Shown here in pieces: positions 37,164 through 46,254 of a stretch of 64,000 nt of DNA. The DNA is taken from assembly GCF_018310695.1 (NCBI RefSeq), contig NZ_JAGXCY010000002.1, positions 424,007-488,006 on the forward strand. Reading direction: 5' to 3'. The stretch's first letter is position 1. Each line of letters starts with the position of its first letter. A model generated the notes under the pieces. The model saw nothing but the letters and a program-made list of their open reading frames with translations, was not told the DNA's origin and ran no database searches. This DNA is from Paenibacillus sp. Marseille-Q4541. GTDB lineage: Bacteria; Bacillota; Bacilli; Paenibacillales; Paenibacillaceae. The position numbers and the translations under genes are program-made.

Positions 37164-38543
37164 TTACCGGAAAGGGAACTTCATCCCTTTACCACCAGTA
37201 AGACCCTTGAGTTGCTTCATCGCTTTTTTGTTGCCTTTAGGACCCATCATATCACTAAACTGCTTCATCACACGGCGCATCTCATCAAATTGCTTGATAA
37301 GGCGGTTAACTTCGGCCACGGTAGTACCACTGCCAGCTGCAATCCGCTTACGTCTGCTCTGATTAATGATTTCTGGATTCTGTTTCTCTTCCTTGGTCAT
37401 GGAGAACACAATCGCTTCGATTCTTCCCATTTGCTTGTCGTCGACTTTCAGATCTTTAGTCTGCTTCATCTTGCCCATCCCAGGAATCATATCCATGAGT
37501 TGATCAATAGGTCCCAGCTTCTTGATCTGATCCATCTGCTCCAAGAAATCTTCGAATGTAAAGGATGCGGTACGCATCTTCTGTTCCATTTCTTTCGCTT
37601 TCTCAGCGTCAATATTGGACTGAGCTTTCTCAATCAGAGAGAGCATGTCACCCATACCGAGAATCCGAGAAGACATCCGCTCCGGATGGAACGGCTCCAA
37701 GGCATCGAGCTTCTCACCAAGCGTGATAAACTTGATCGGGCAACCCGTAACTGCCTTAACAGACAAAGCGGCACCACCGCGAGTATCACCATCGAGCTTG
37801 GTAAGAACAACCCCACTGAGTGAAAGCTGGGTGTTGAAATGTTCCGCTACATTAACTGCATCCTGACCTGTCATAGCATCGACAACGAGGAGCACCTCGT
37901 CAGGATTCACATGACTGTGGATCTGATGCAATTCTGCCATCAGTTCTTCATCGACATGAAGACGTCCCGCAGTATCAATAATGACATAGTCATAATTGTT
38001 ATCCTTCGCATGCTGCAGACCCTGCTTCGCAATTTCAACCGGGCTTGTCTGATCTCCCAGTGTAAATACCGGAGCCTTAATTTGCTCTCCAAGTACTTGT
38101 AACTGTTTGATTGCCGCAGGACGATAGATATCAGCTGCAACAAGTAGCGGTCTTGCATTTTGCTTCTGAAGCAGCTTGGCCAGTTTACCGGTAGTCGTTG
38201 TCTTACCGGCACCCTGCAAACCCACCATCATAATTACAGTTGGTGGTTTATTTGCTTTGGCAAGCTTGGATTGGCTTCCGCCCATCAGCTCAGTCAGCTC
38301 TTTATTTACGATATCAATGATCACCATGCCGGGTGTGAAACTTTCCATCACTTCTTTACCGACCGCTTTTTCTTTGACCTTCGTAATAAACTGCTTTACG
38401 ACCTTAAAGTTAACGTCCGCTTCAAGCAAGGCAAGGCGCACTTCGCGCATTGCATCATTCACATCTTCCTCGGATACTTTACCTTTACCGCGAAGCTTGC
38501 CGAACACGTTCTGTAATCTTGCTGTTAATCCTTCAAATGCCAT
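37164..38543 (-). CDS. ffh: Signal recognition particle protein Ffh
   Basis: SRP54 GTPase that targets nascent membrane proteins. N-domain (1-85), GTPase G1 GLQGAGKTTT, DTAGR and TKLDGDTRGG motifs, then a Met-rich M domain binding the SRP RNA and signal peptide. About 459 residues. ATG 38543 follows AAGGAGGTG with good spacing; a GTG two codons upstream lies in the ribosome site. Follows ylxM. Confidence 0.97.
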   Translation of the reverse strand: MAFEGLTARLQNVFGKLRGKGKVSEEDVNDAMREVRLALLEADVNFKVVKQFITKVKEKAVGKEVMESFTPGMVIIDIVNKELTELMGGSQSKLAKANKPPTVIMMVGLQGAGKTTTTGKLAKLLQKQNARPLLVAADIYRPAAIKQLQVLGEQIKAPVFTLGDQTSPVEIAKQGLQHAKDNNYDYVIIDTAGRLHVDEELMAELHQIHSHVNPDEVLLVVDAMTGQDAVNVAEHFNTQLSLSGVVLTKLDGDTRGGAALSVKAVTGCPIKFITLGEKLDALEPFHPERMSSRILGMGDMLSLIEKAQSNIDAEKAKEMEQKMRTASFTFEDFLEQMDQIKKLGPIDQLMDMIPGMGKMKQTKDLKVDDKQMGRIEAIVFSMTKEEKQNPEIINQSRRKRIAAGSGTTVAEVNRLIKQFDEMRRVMKQFSDMMGPKGNKKAMKQLKGLTGGKGMKFPFR

Positions 38544-38582
38544 AAACACACCTCCTTCAAGTCCATCTTGTGGGAATCTTCC

Positions 38583-38939
38583 CTATTCCAGAACCTCTAG
38601 GTGGTTCACAATTGTATTCATTCTGTTCTTCTGTTCACTGTCAAGATCACTCGAACCAATAAGTCCTCTCAGCTCTACCAAATCGGATAGACGCCGTTCG
38701 TGCTTCTCAAGTAACCCAAGCTTATTTTCATACATTTCCAATACTTGCTCAGCACGTTTAATGTGCTCATACACTGCTTGCCTGCTAATCTCAAATTCTG
38801 CCGCAATCTCTCCCAAAGAGAAATCATCGTGAAAATAATATTTGAGAAAGGTTTGCTGTTTCTCAGTAAGCAAGGTTTCATAAAAAGCAAACAACAAGTT
38901 GATTCGGTTCGTTTTCTCGAGCCGATTCTCCTGACTCAT
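38583..38939 (-). CDS. ylxM: YlxM family DNA-binding protein, SRP-associated
   Basis: Helix-turn-helix protein (about 118 residues) encoded just before ffh in most Firmicutes; reported to stimulate SRP GTPase in streptococci. The sigma-region-4-like helix-turn-helix is [28 protein letters not shown] 38939 is chosen for the GGGAG site eight bases upstream. Confidence 0.93.
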   Translation of the reverse strand: MSQENRLEKTNRINLLFAFYETLLTEKQQTFLKYYFHDDFSLGEIAAEFEISRQAVYEHIKRAEQVLEMYENKLGLLEKHERRLSDLVELRGLIGSSDLDSEQKNRMNTIVNHLEVLE

Positions 38940-39009
38940 TCGGGACACTCCCTTCGTCAAGGAAAAACACTTTACACTCATTAACGTTCTTTATCTTACA
39001 TAAAACAAA

Positions 39010-39043
39010 AGAAGATGTCAAGCATAAATCCTTGTCATCTTCT
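39010..39043 (-). terminator. Intrinsic terminator after the haemolysin III gene
   Basis: AGAAGATG-CAAG and CTTG-CATCTTCT arms with one mismatch and a T-rich tail on the minus strand. Confidence 0.8.
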
Positions 39044-39140
39044 AATAATTATTACTTCATGCCTAAAACCTCTACTAAAGCCCCATTTTTTCACTGTGTT
39101 CTGGAGTAAGTCCCATTCCTTCTATCCCCTATCTCAGACA

Positions 39141-39788
39141 CTATCTGAGCGGAGTGAGATAGATGAAAATTGCAAAGAAATGAAGAACACTGCCTGCAAG
39201 TACAAACAAATGCCAGATCGCATGATGGAATGGAAACCCTCGCCATACGTAAAATAGAGTTCCTAGAGTGTACATCAATCCGCCCGCAACCAATAGTGCC
39301 ATTCCGCCAGAGGGTACCGTTGCTACCAAAGGGCCCCAAGCAAGTACAATCAGCCAGCCCATTGCAATGTAAAACAAGGTAGACATAAAAAGAAATTTTT
39401 TCGTGAAAAATGCCTTGAAAGCTACTCCAAAAAGAGCAACTCCCCAAATGATTCCAAAGAGCGTCCATCCAAGTGCACCTCGCAGGGCAACAAGCAAAAA
39501 TGGAGTATATGTTCCCGCAATAAACAAATAAATAGAAGAGTGATCAAAAATCTCAAACAGATCCTTGGCCTTTCCTTCTTTGAGCGCATGCACCATCGTT
39601 GAATTAAAATACAACAACAGCATGGAAATACCGTAAACCGTAAAGCTGACCACATGCCATGCCGTTCCGTTTACACTCGCTGCCACAATCAGCAGAACCA
39701 AGGCTGCCACACTAAGTACAGCTCCGACTCCGTGTGTTATGGCATTTACGACTTCCTCCCGGCGAGTATAAGTGTATGTGTTAGCCAT
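39141..39788 (-). CDS. Haemolysin III / PAQR family membrane protein (YplQ-like)
   Basis: Seven-helix membrane protein of 215 residues. The family motifs are FEIFDHSSIYLFIAGTYTP (about 80-98) and HHAIWHLFVLAGSVLHFF near the C-terminus, whose His residues coordinate a metal in PAQR relatives. In E. coli the homologue TrhA affects membrane energetics; true haemolytic activity is doubtful. AAAGGATG-type site before the ATG. Confidence 0.9.
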   Translation of the reverse strand: MANTYTYTRREEVVNAITHGVGAVLSVAALVLLIVAASVNGTAWHVVSFTVYGISMLLLYFNSTMVHALKEGKAKDLFEIFDHSSIYLFIAGTYTPFLLVALRGALGWTLFGIIWGVALFGVAFKAFFTKKFLFMSTLFYIAMGWLIVLAWGPLVATVPSGGMALLVAGGLMYTLGTLFYVWRGFPFHHAIWHLFVLAGSVLHFFAIFIYLTPLR

Positions 39789-39875
39789 TCTATCATCCTT
39801 TCCAAAACCGTGTACCTTTCTTTATAGTATACTACGATTCACCTCGCCGTTCATCTTTCCATTATTTATTCTGCT

Positions 39876-40994
39876 TTATTCTTTCTGAAAATACTTCAAA
39901 ATAATCTCTGCCATTCGATCAGATGCATAACCATCACCATAAGGATTTCTAGCTCTTGCCATTTTTTGATATTTCTTGTCTCGACTCAGCAGCGCTTCAA
40001 TTTCTTTTTTTACAATTTCGTAGTTGGTTCCAATACACCGAAGTGTTCCTGCTTTGACTCCTTCTGGTCTTTCCGTCTTGTCTCGCAGAACAAGTACCGG
40101 CTTTCCTAGTGATGGGGCTTCCTCCTGAATTCCCCCTGAATCGGTCAATATAAGATAAGAACGATTCATTAAATTGTGCATATCGACTACATCAAGTGGC
40201 TCCACCAGATGGATCCTCTCTTTTCCGTCCAACATTTCGTAAGCCAGATCTTTAACTAGTGGATTCGGATGCACGGGATAAACGAGCTCGATCATTGGAT
40301 CCTTACTTACAATCTCCCTTACCGCACGAAACACTTGCTCCATCGGAGATCCCCAGTTCTCACGACGATGCATGGTCATAAACAAAGTCCGACTTCCTGG
40401 ACGAAGCTGATCCATTAGCGGATGGTGATAGTTATCTTTAATCGTCCAGCGCAGAGCATCTATCGAGGTATTCCCCGTCACATACACATGCTGTATTCGG
40501 TTCTCGCGAGCAAGCTGCTGAGCAGATAAGGCTGTAGGTGCAAAATGAAGTTCCGCCACTCTTCCAATCCACTCTCGGTTCATCTCTTCTGGAAAAGGAG
40601 CATATTTATCATAGGTTCGAAGTCCGGCTTCGATATGACCGATAGGTATTTTTGCATAATAGGCCGTCATCGCTGCTGCGAAGGCTGTTGAGGTATCACC
40701 GTGTACAAGCACCAAATCGTACTTTTTCGGCTGAATCACTGGCTCTAGAACTTGTACCAAATGAGAAGTGAGCGCTGGTAACGTTTGCGAGTTTCTCATG
40801 ACATCCAGCTCAATATCAGGAGAGATGTCAAATTCTTTTAATACTTGTGCAAGTATCTCTCGATGTTGGCCAGTAACGCATACGACAGGTGTAATGCCGG
40901 ATGTTCTTTGAAGCGTTTTGACCAGTGGAGCCATTTTAATTGCTTCGGGTCTAGTTCCAAATACAACGAGAACACGAACAGAATCTTGCTCCAT
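39876..40994 (-). CDS. wecB: UDP-N-acetylglucosamine 2-epimerase (non-hydrolysing)
   Basis: Interconverts UDP-GlcNAc and UDP-ManNAc, used for teichoic acid linkage units and surface polysaccharides. VFGTRPEAIKMAPLV at the N-terminus, VHGDTSTAFAAAMTAYY, HIEAGLRT and ILTDSGGIQEEAPSLGKPVL are all diagnostic. 372 residues. GGGGGG site seven bases before ATG. Divergent from the adjacent glycosyltransferase cluster and a plausible supplier of its sugar nucleotide. Confidence 0.95.
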   Translation of the reverse strand: MEQDSVRVLVVFGTRPEAIKMAPLVKTLQRTSGITPVVCVTGQHREILAQVLKEFDISPDIELDVMRNSQTLPALTSHLVQVLEPVIQPKKYDLVLVHGDTSTAFAAAMTAYYAKIPIGHIEAGLRTYDKYAPFPEEMNREWIGRVAELHFAPTALSAQQLARENRIQHVYVTGNTSIDALRWTIKDNYHHPLMDQLRPGSRTLFMTMHRRENWGSPMEQVFRAVREIVSKDPMIELVYPVHPNPLVKDLAYEMLDGKERIHLVEPLDVVDMHNLMNRSYLILTDSGGIQEEAPSLGKPVLVLRDKTERPEGVKAGTLRCIGTNYEIVKKEIEALLSRDKKYQKMARARNPYGDGYASDRMAEIILKYFQKE

Positions 40995-41220
40995 ATGAGA
41001 ACCCCCCTTTAAATTACCGTCTCCATCCCAGACGAGTGGGAGATTTTTTTGTCTTACTCTCTTTTATATGAATTTAAGTAATCTAGTGAAACGGACAGAT
41101 CATCTAATAGAACGATTCCTTAATTCTTATTTTTTCTTTATATAAGACAGCAGCCGTTTCTATTAATCTAGCACGGAATAACATGATATTAGAGTGATGA
41201 AAAGGAGGTATTGCTACTAC

Positions 41221-42246
41221 ATGGCCGTTGTCATTTATCCTAAAACCATGAACTGGAAATTTATGAAACAGCGTCCCCAGCAGCTTATGACTGAGCTCGG
41301 TACAAAAGGACATCACGTATTTTTTGAAAATCTTGCCCCCATGACGAGCGAACTTACCGAGGTCGAACCGAGCGTTCATCTATTTACGGATCATCATGCC
41401 TTTGTAAAAAGACATCTAGCAAAACTAAGAAAAGATCATCCTGTCGTTGTGTGGACTACCTGGGCTAAACAAAGAACAAGACTGTTATCTCTATATGGAC
41501 CCGATGCAGTAATTTATGATTGCTGTGATGAATTTCCTCACTGGGCAAGATACGAGCATCGAATGGTAGAATCCTCAGACCATCTGGTGGCTACAGCCGA
41601 AACGATCCGCACAAGGCTGTCGCTCGCCTACCCGGAGAAACCAATTACTCTTATCCCAAATGGTGCAGATTCCAGCATGTTTGATGTACCTGCGGCACCA
41701 AGACCCCACGACCTCCCACAAGGACCGGTGGTTGCCTATATAGGTGCATGGGCTTATTGGGTAGATCATGAGCTGTTTGCTAAGTCGGCGGAAATGTATC
41801 CGAATGTACAGTTTGTGTCCATTGGTGCTCCGTATGGAGATATACCTGGGTATGCTTCTCTGCCGAACGTACACATTCTAGGTGAGAAACCACATAGTGA
41901 ACTGAAAAAGTATTTACAATATATCGATGTAGCTGTCATTCCTTTTCTGTATCACCCAATCACGCTCGCAACCAACCCAGTAAAAGCTTACGAATATATG
42001 GCGACTGGTGTAAAAGTGCTATCTACCGCTCTACCAGAATGCATTCGGATGGAACCCTATGTAACAACCGCAACCACACATGATGATTTCAATACGAAAC
42101 TAGGTAAGATGCTGAGTGAACCCGAGAATCCTTCGGCAAGATTAGCTCGAATTGCTTATGCTAGAGAAAATCGCTGGACACAGCGCGGTGAAGCAGCTGA
42201 TCTTGTCATCCGTCAGACCCTAGCTGCAAAAGGAATATATGAATGA
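41221..42246 (+). CDS. GT-B type glycosyltransferase
   Basis: About 341 residues. The C-terminal half shows the GT4-like pattern of donor binding (IPNGADSSMF, VVAYIGAWAYWVDHEL, VHILGEKPHSELKKYL, KAYEYMATGVKVLST); the N-terminal half has NWKFMKQRPQQLM, typical of spore-coat and capsule glycosyltransferases. ATG 41221 is preferred, though AGGAGG is 12 bases upstream; an alternative start at 41194 lacks a clear site. First gene of a tightly overlapping plus-strand cluster of three. Acceptor and sugar unknown. Confidence 0.88.
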   Translation: MAVVIYPKTMNWKFMKQRPQQLMTELGTKGHHVFFENLAPMTSELTEVEPSVHLFTDHHAFVKRHLAKLRKDHPVVVWTTWAKQRTRLLSLYGPDAVIYDCCDEFPHWARYEHRMVESSDHLVATAETIRTRLSLAYPEKPITLIPNGADSSMFDVPAAPRPHDLPQGPVVAYIGAWAYWVDHELFAKSAEMYPNVQFVSIGAPYGDIPGYASLPNVHILGEKPHSELKKYLQYIDVAVIPFLYHPITLATNPVKAYEYMATGVKVLSTALPECIRMEPYVTTATTHDDFNTKLGKMLSEPENPSARLARIAYARENRWTQRGEAADLVIRQTLAAKGIYE

Positions 42247-43480
42247 TCATCCTAAACCTTTTTACAAAATGGCTGGCCTGAATTATTTCAAACAAATGGC
42301 GCATTGCGAATATGTTGCTAACAAGCTATTTATACAGTTGTGCAAAGAGCTTGAACGACACCCTGTAGAATGGCTGTTGTGGACAGAACAAGGTGGCAAC
42401 CTGTCTACTGCTTACGAGCTAGAGGTCTACCCTAAGTTGCAGTCCCTTCCGAATTCAGTTCAATGTGTCGTTTATACAGTGCCAGGTAAGTCTGAACATT
42501 TCTACTTTCGGAGTAACCTATTCACTTCTTCACTTGAAACAAAACTATTACCACTCCCTTCAGCACATTGGTTAGCCCGGGAACTACAACAGTTCTGTCA
42601 GGCAAGGTCAACATGTAACTATCTATCTTCAAACAATCAAACCTTCTCCAAAATCCCCCTCTCACCATCAAAAAAACTAACCCCTCACGATTCCATATTT
42701 CCGATCATACAGCGGACAAGGCAATCCATTGATAGTCATAGCCAAGGTCATCAGGAAGAAATCGGATCTCCGGTTCCACTCGTTAGTATTTTGCTCAGTG
42801 TTCACAATATGGAATCAACCATCGGCTGGTCCATTCGTTCGGTCCTGGCGCAGAATTCTACAAACTTCGAACTGCTTATCGGAGACGACGGTTCCACAGA
42901 CAACACCGTTCAGCAGGTGTCTCTTATGAATGGGGATAACCGTATTCGATTATTCCGCTATTCTATGAATCGAGGCAAAGCCTTTGTACTAAATGACTTG
43001 CTTCGTGAAGCAAGCGGTAAGTATGTTCTAGAATTGGACGCAGACGACTGGCTCCCTTCGCATGCTCTTAGGACATTAATAAGCCTGATGGAGCAACATC
43101 CTACTGCTGCCCTCGGTACAGGAACAAGTCTAGTCTGGAGAAAAAGTCGTGACGGCCACTTTAGCTTACGCGGTCAAGCAAGCTTTGAAGGCACGCTAGA
43201 AACAGATACCCATGCTTGTCCTCCTGTCCCTAGAATCTACCTTACACAACACCTAAGAGAAGTAGGAGGCTGGACGGAATACGCAGGCATTTACGGAAAA
43301 ATATTTGAGGATATTGAAGTGTGCAGAAAACTGCTGAAAAAATATAAGTTTATTAAAACAGAAGAAATGGTCTACCACAGAGTTATTCATACCAGAAGTG
43401 TAAGCCAACAGTATCTGCACCAGTATGAAGCTTGGAAACAAAATCGGATTCTTCATGAAAGAGGAGGTGAATCCACATGA
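42239..43480 (+). CDS. Two-part glycosyltransferase with C-terminal GT2 domain
   Basis: 413 residues. The C-terminal half is a GT-A family 2 domain: VSILLSVHNMESTIGWSIRS, GDDGSTDNT, and ELDADDW (the DXD-like metal site), starting near residue 180. The first 170 residues form an unrecognised domain rich in Ser, Leu and Gln. ATG overlaps the previous gene by eight bases and its stop overlaps the next gene by four, so all three are coupled. Transfers an unknown sugar; likely extends a surface glycan. Confidence 0.85.
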   Translation: MNDHPKPFYKMAGLNYFKQMAHCEYVANKLFIQLCKELERHPVEWLLWTEQGGNLSTAYELEVYPKLQSLPNSVQCVVYTVPGKSEHFYFRSNLFTSSLETKLLPLPSAHWLARELQQFCQARSTCNYLSSNNQTFSKIPLSPSKKLTPHDSIFPIIQRTRQSIDSHSQGHQEEIGSPVPLVSILLSVHNMESTIGWSIRSVLAQNSTNFELLIGDDGSTDNTVQQVSLMNGDNRIRLFRYSMNRGKAFVLNDLLREASGKYVLELDADDWLPSHALRTLISLMEQHPTAALGTGTSLVWRKSRDGHFSLRGQASFEGTLETDTHACPPVPRIYLTQHLREVGGWTEYAGIYGKIFEDIEVCRKLLKKYKFIKTEEMVYHRVIHTRSVSQQYLHQYEAWKQNRILHERGGEST

Positions 43481-44490
43481 AAATAGCAGCAAGCGGTTAT
43501 TACGGTATGGGGAACTTCGGTGATGACTTATTTCTCAAAACGTTACAGCAAGCCTTTCACCATCATGAGGTATTCCCTTGGAACGCATATATGGATACGA
43601 ATCAAGTGGATGCCGTCATTGTTGGCGGAGGCGATCTCATTACTCCCTATAAATTTAGTAATTATTATTTTCCAAAAGCACTGCAGCAACATCCGATGTG
43701 GCTGTATGGAGTAGGTATCGTCGATACGTATCCGCCAGAGACATGGCCGGAAGAAGAGGTCAACAAGCATAAAGAATATTTTCAGCATGCACAGAGGGCT
43801 ATTTTCCGTGACAAAACATCTGCGGAGCTAGCTGCTATCGGAGGATTCCATAAAAATCCAGAAACCGCGCAGGATATGGTATTCGCCTATCAAGAACATC
43901 CATTTCCCGTGAAGCGTTTTTCACTCAAAAAGACGATTGGTGTATGTCTCTTCTCTTATCCTTCCTTCCCCTTTGAGACAATGACTGAGTTGCTCCTTAA
44001 CCTGAATCGTCAAAATTATCACATCGTTCTTATCCCTGTAATTAATCATCCTAATAACAGCTTCTCTGATTACAATACCTGCAAGAAACTGGAGCAAGCG
44101 ATGAAAGCTGCTGATCCTGCCGCATCGGTTCAAACGTTATCCCTCCTCCTTGAAATCGACCTCACCTACAACATCATTCAATCTATGGATTATTTGATCA
44201 GTTACAAGCTCCATCCGACTTTAGTTGCTCTGCGTGCAGGCGTACCTGTACTTGCTATGAGCAAAATGGGTAAAGTTAAACATTTGCTTGAACGTTTTCA
44301 TCTGGAACATTTTTATTGTGACTTTTCCGCACCCTTAGCTTCGCTTGAGCCCATTATCCGCCATTTCCTCAAAGAGGGCCCTAGTAAAGTAAAGGAAAAT
44401 TTGCCACTGATCCGTCTTGCTGAGGAAGAAAGTACAGCAGAACTTCAGCAGCTTGTGCAAGATCTCGAAAACTATAAACGATTCAAATAA
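43477..44490 (+). CDS. Polysaccharide pyruvyl transferase family protein
   Basis: 337 residues. GYYGMGNFGDDLFLKTL at residues 8-24 and IVGGGDLITPY are typical of the CsaB/WcaK pyruvyl transferase family, which adds ketal-linked pyruvate from phosphoenolpyruvate to surface glycans; the C-terminal SYKLHPTLVALRAGVPVLAM segment also fits. Pyruvylated polymers anchor S-layer-homology proteins in Bacillales, so a cell-surface or spore-surface role is plausible. AGGAGGTG upstream; coupled to the preceding gene. Confidence 0.87.
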   Translation: MKIAASGYYGMGNFGDDLFLKTLQQAFHHHEVFPWNAYMDTNQVDAVIVGGGDLITPYKFSNYYFPKALQQHPMWLYGVGIVDTYPPETWPEEEVNKHKEYFQHAQRAIFRDKTSAELAAIGGFHKNPETAQDMVFAYQEHPFPVKRFSLKKTIGVCLFSYPSFPFETMTELLLNLNRQNYHIVLIPVINHPNNSFSDYNTCKKLEQAMKAADPAASVQTLSLLLEIDLTYNIIQSMDYLISYKLHPTLVALRAGVPVLAMSKMGKVKHLLERFHLEHFYCDFSAPLASLEPIIRHFLKEGPSKVKENLPLIRLAEEESTAELQQLVQDLENYKRFK

Positions 44491-44512
44491 TGAATCAAGG
44501 AGGCCAAAACCT

Positions 44513-44836
44513 ATGTGTTTTTTATTCTGTCATTCCCGCCGGCTCGCGGCCCGCGTACATCGTTTGGAGGAAAAAGTAGAAGAACTAACGGCTAAAGTTC
44601 AGTTATTGCAGCACCGTTTGTCAGAGCTGGAATCTGAAGTCCGCTCCGGGCTTACTGTGAATCCTGAACTTCAAACCTTTTTTGATTCCAAAATCGGGCA
44701 AAATATCAGCATCAGTACAAATAACGTTACTGTCATCGGCACAGTGCTTGCCTCCGGGGTGGATGCAGTCGAAATCCGGGAATCCAATGGAGATATCGTA
44801 GTTATTCCATATGCCAACATATCTGTTGCGCAATAA
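44513..44836 (+). CDS. Small coiled-coil protein with C-terminal beta domain (DUF2642-like)
   Basis: About 107 residues: a Cys-containing start (MCFLFCHSRR), a heptad coiled coil VHRLEEKVEELTAKVQLLQHR, and a C-terminal beta domain with IGTVLASGVDAVEIRESNG. The beta part resembles DUF2642-type domains of small Bacillales proteins and is similar in pattern to the next gene. ATG 44513 has AAGGAGG nine bases upstream. Function unknown; position suggests a structural partner of the glycan cluster, perhaps on the spore surface. Confidence 0.72.
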   Translation: MCFLFCHSRRLAARVHRLEEKVEELTAKVQLLQHRLSELESEVRSGLTVNPELQTFFDSKIGQNISISTNNVTVIGTVLASGVDAVEIRESNGDIVVIPYANISVAQ

Positions 44837-44903
44837 GTATGCACTTCCTTGAAATGAAAAGAAATAGAAAGAAACAACTCGAAAATGAAGGAGTGAATTT
44901 CCA

Positions 44904-45107
44904 ATGAATTTCAGAGATATGATACGTGGCTTTTTGGGAAATGAAGTTGAAGTACTTACTTCCAATGATTATTTGGATGGTATTCTCGTTTCTGTAGATG
45001 AGACGACGCTGATCCTTCGCATCCCTCCTATTATTTATGGACCTCCTGGGGATCTTGCTATTGTGCCGTTATCCTCCATTGAACTTGTAAGAATCCTCGC
45101 TGCGTAA
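44904..45107 (+). CDS. Tiny beta-rich protein, likely paralogue of the previous domain
   Basis: 67 residues with no coiled coil: FLGNEVEVLTSNDYLDGILVSVDETTLILRIP followed by GDLAIVPLSSIELV when read in pieces, the same strand order as the domain in the preceding gene (GTV/GIL, then I-V-V/A-I-V-P). AAGGAGTG site before the ATG. Ends at a bidirectional terminator. Function unknown. Confidence 0.7.
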   Translation: MNFRDMIRGFLGNEVEVLTSNDYLDGILVSVDETTLILRIPPIIYGPPGDLAIVPLSSIELVRILAA

Positions 45108-45146
45108 GTTACGTCATCCGTAAGATACTATCCTCAAAAATAAAAA

Positions 45147-45177
45147 AGACCGGATTCCTTAAGTAGGAACCCGGTCT
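45147..45177. terminator. Bidirectional terminator between the small-protein gene and ftsY
   Basis: AGACCGG-TTCCT and AGGAA-CCGGTCT arms with A/T tracts on both sides, between convergent genes. Confidence 0.88.
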
Positions 45178-45220
45178 TCTCTGTTTTTCATTAAGAACTG
45201 ATTCTGCATAATGCAGGATA

Positions 45221-46222
45221 CTAATCCTCTTTTGTTTCTTCTGGTATTTCTTCCTGAATCAATCCAGCAAACAGGGCATGTACAAACTGCTCTGAATCAA
45301 ATGGTTGCAAATCATCCGCCTTTTCACCAAGACCGACCAATTTGACAGGGATGTCCATTTCCTGACGAATCGCAATAACGATACCACCTTTTGCCGTACC
45401 GTCGAGCTTCGTGAGAACAAGTCCTGTCACGCCACTTTTTTCACCGAATAATTTGGCCTGACTGAGTGCATTTTGTCCAGTCGTTGCATCCAGTACCATG
45501 AGCACCTCATGCGGAGCGCCTGGGATTTCACGCTGAATGACTCGGAAAATTTTGTTCAATTCTTCCATCAGGTTTGTTTTGTTCTGAAGTCGTCCGGCCG
45601 TATCGCACAGCAATACATCTACGTTCCGCTGCTTCGCAGCTTTTACCGCATCGTACATCACAGCTGCTGGATCCGATCCTGCTTGCTGCTTCACAACTTC
45701 TACTCCTGCGCGCTCTCCCCAAACTTCGAGCTGTTCAATAGCACCCGCACGGAACGTATCTCCTGCAGCGAGCATTACTTTTTTACCCTCTTGTTTGAAA
45801 CGGTGAGCAAGTTTACCAATCGTTGTTGTTTTACCGACACCATTTACACCGACAAAGAGAATGACGGTAATGCCATCTTTATTGATGTTTAGTGTGTTAT
45901 CCTGCTCCGAACGAAGCAATGCCGTCAGTTTCTCAGAAAGTACGGGCTGAAGTTCAGCCGCATCTTCGATCTTCCGTTTCTTCACTTCAGCTTTCAGGTC
46001 ATCGATCAGATCCATCACAGTGTTGACTCCTACATCCGCACCGATCAAAATTTCTTCCAGTTCTTCGTAGAACTCCTCATCGATTTTTTTACGACGGATG
46101 ACTAGATCAGATACCTTCTCGACGAATCCTTTTCGCGTTTTTTCCAGACCGTCTTTAAATTTATTTGTAACGGTTTCTGTTTTGGTTGAAATACTTTCTT
46201 TTAACTTTTTAAAGAAACTCAT
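45221..46222 (-). CDS. ftsY: Signal recognition particle receptor FtsY
   Basis: Membrane-associated SRP receptor GTPase. Helical N-domain, then G1 GVNGVGKTTT (about residues 124-133), DTFRAGAIEQL, DTAGRLQNK and TKLDGTAKGG. 333 residues; the acidic A domain seen in E. coli is absent, as usual for Firmicutes. 32 bases downstream of smc. Confidence 0.97.
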   Translation of the reverse strand: MSFFKKLKESISTKTETVTNKFKDGLEKTRKGFVEKVSDLVIRRKKIDEEFYEELEEILIGADVGVNTVMDLIDDLKAEVKKRKIEDAAELQPVLSEKLTALLRSEQDNTLNINKDGITVILFVGVNGVGKTTTIGKLAHRFKQEGKKVMLAAGDTFRAGAIEQLEVWGERAGVEVVKQQAGSDPAAVMYDAVKAAKQRNVDVLLCDTAGRLQNKTNLMEELNKIFRVIQREIPGAPHEVLMVLDATTGQNALSQAKLFGEKSGVTGLVLTKLDGTAKGGIVIAIRQEMDIPVKLVGLGEKADDLQPFDSEQFVHALFAGLIQEEIPEETKED

Positions 46223-46254
46223 AAGGTCCCTCCACCTCGAAAATACGTACTTAG

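Noticed and set aside
41024..41048. Hairpin with T-tract on plus strand upstream of the GT-B gene
   Set aside because: Stem is short and broken, and no plus-strand gene precedes it.
45473..45892. Plus-strand open frame of 139 codons inside ftsY
   Set aside because: Shadow of the conserved GTPase gene on the opposite strand; no ribosome site or known motif.
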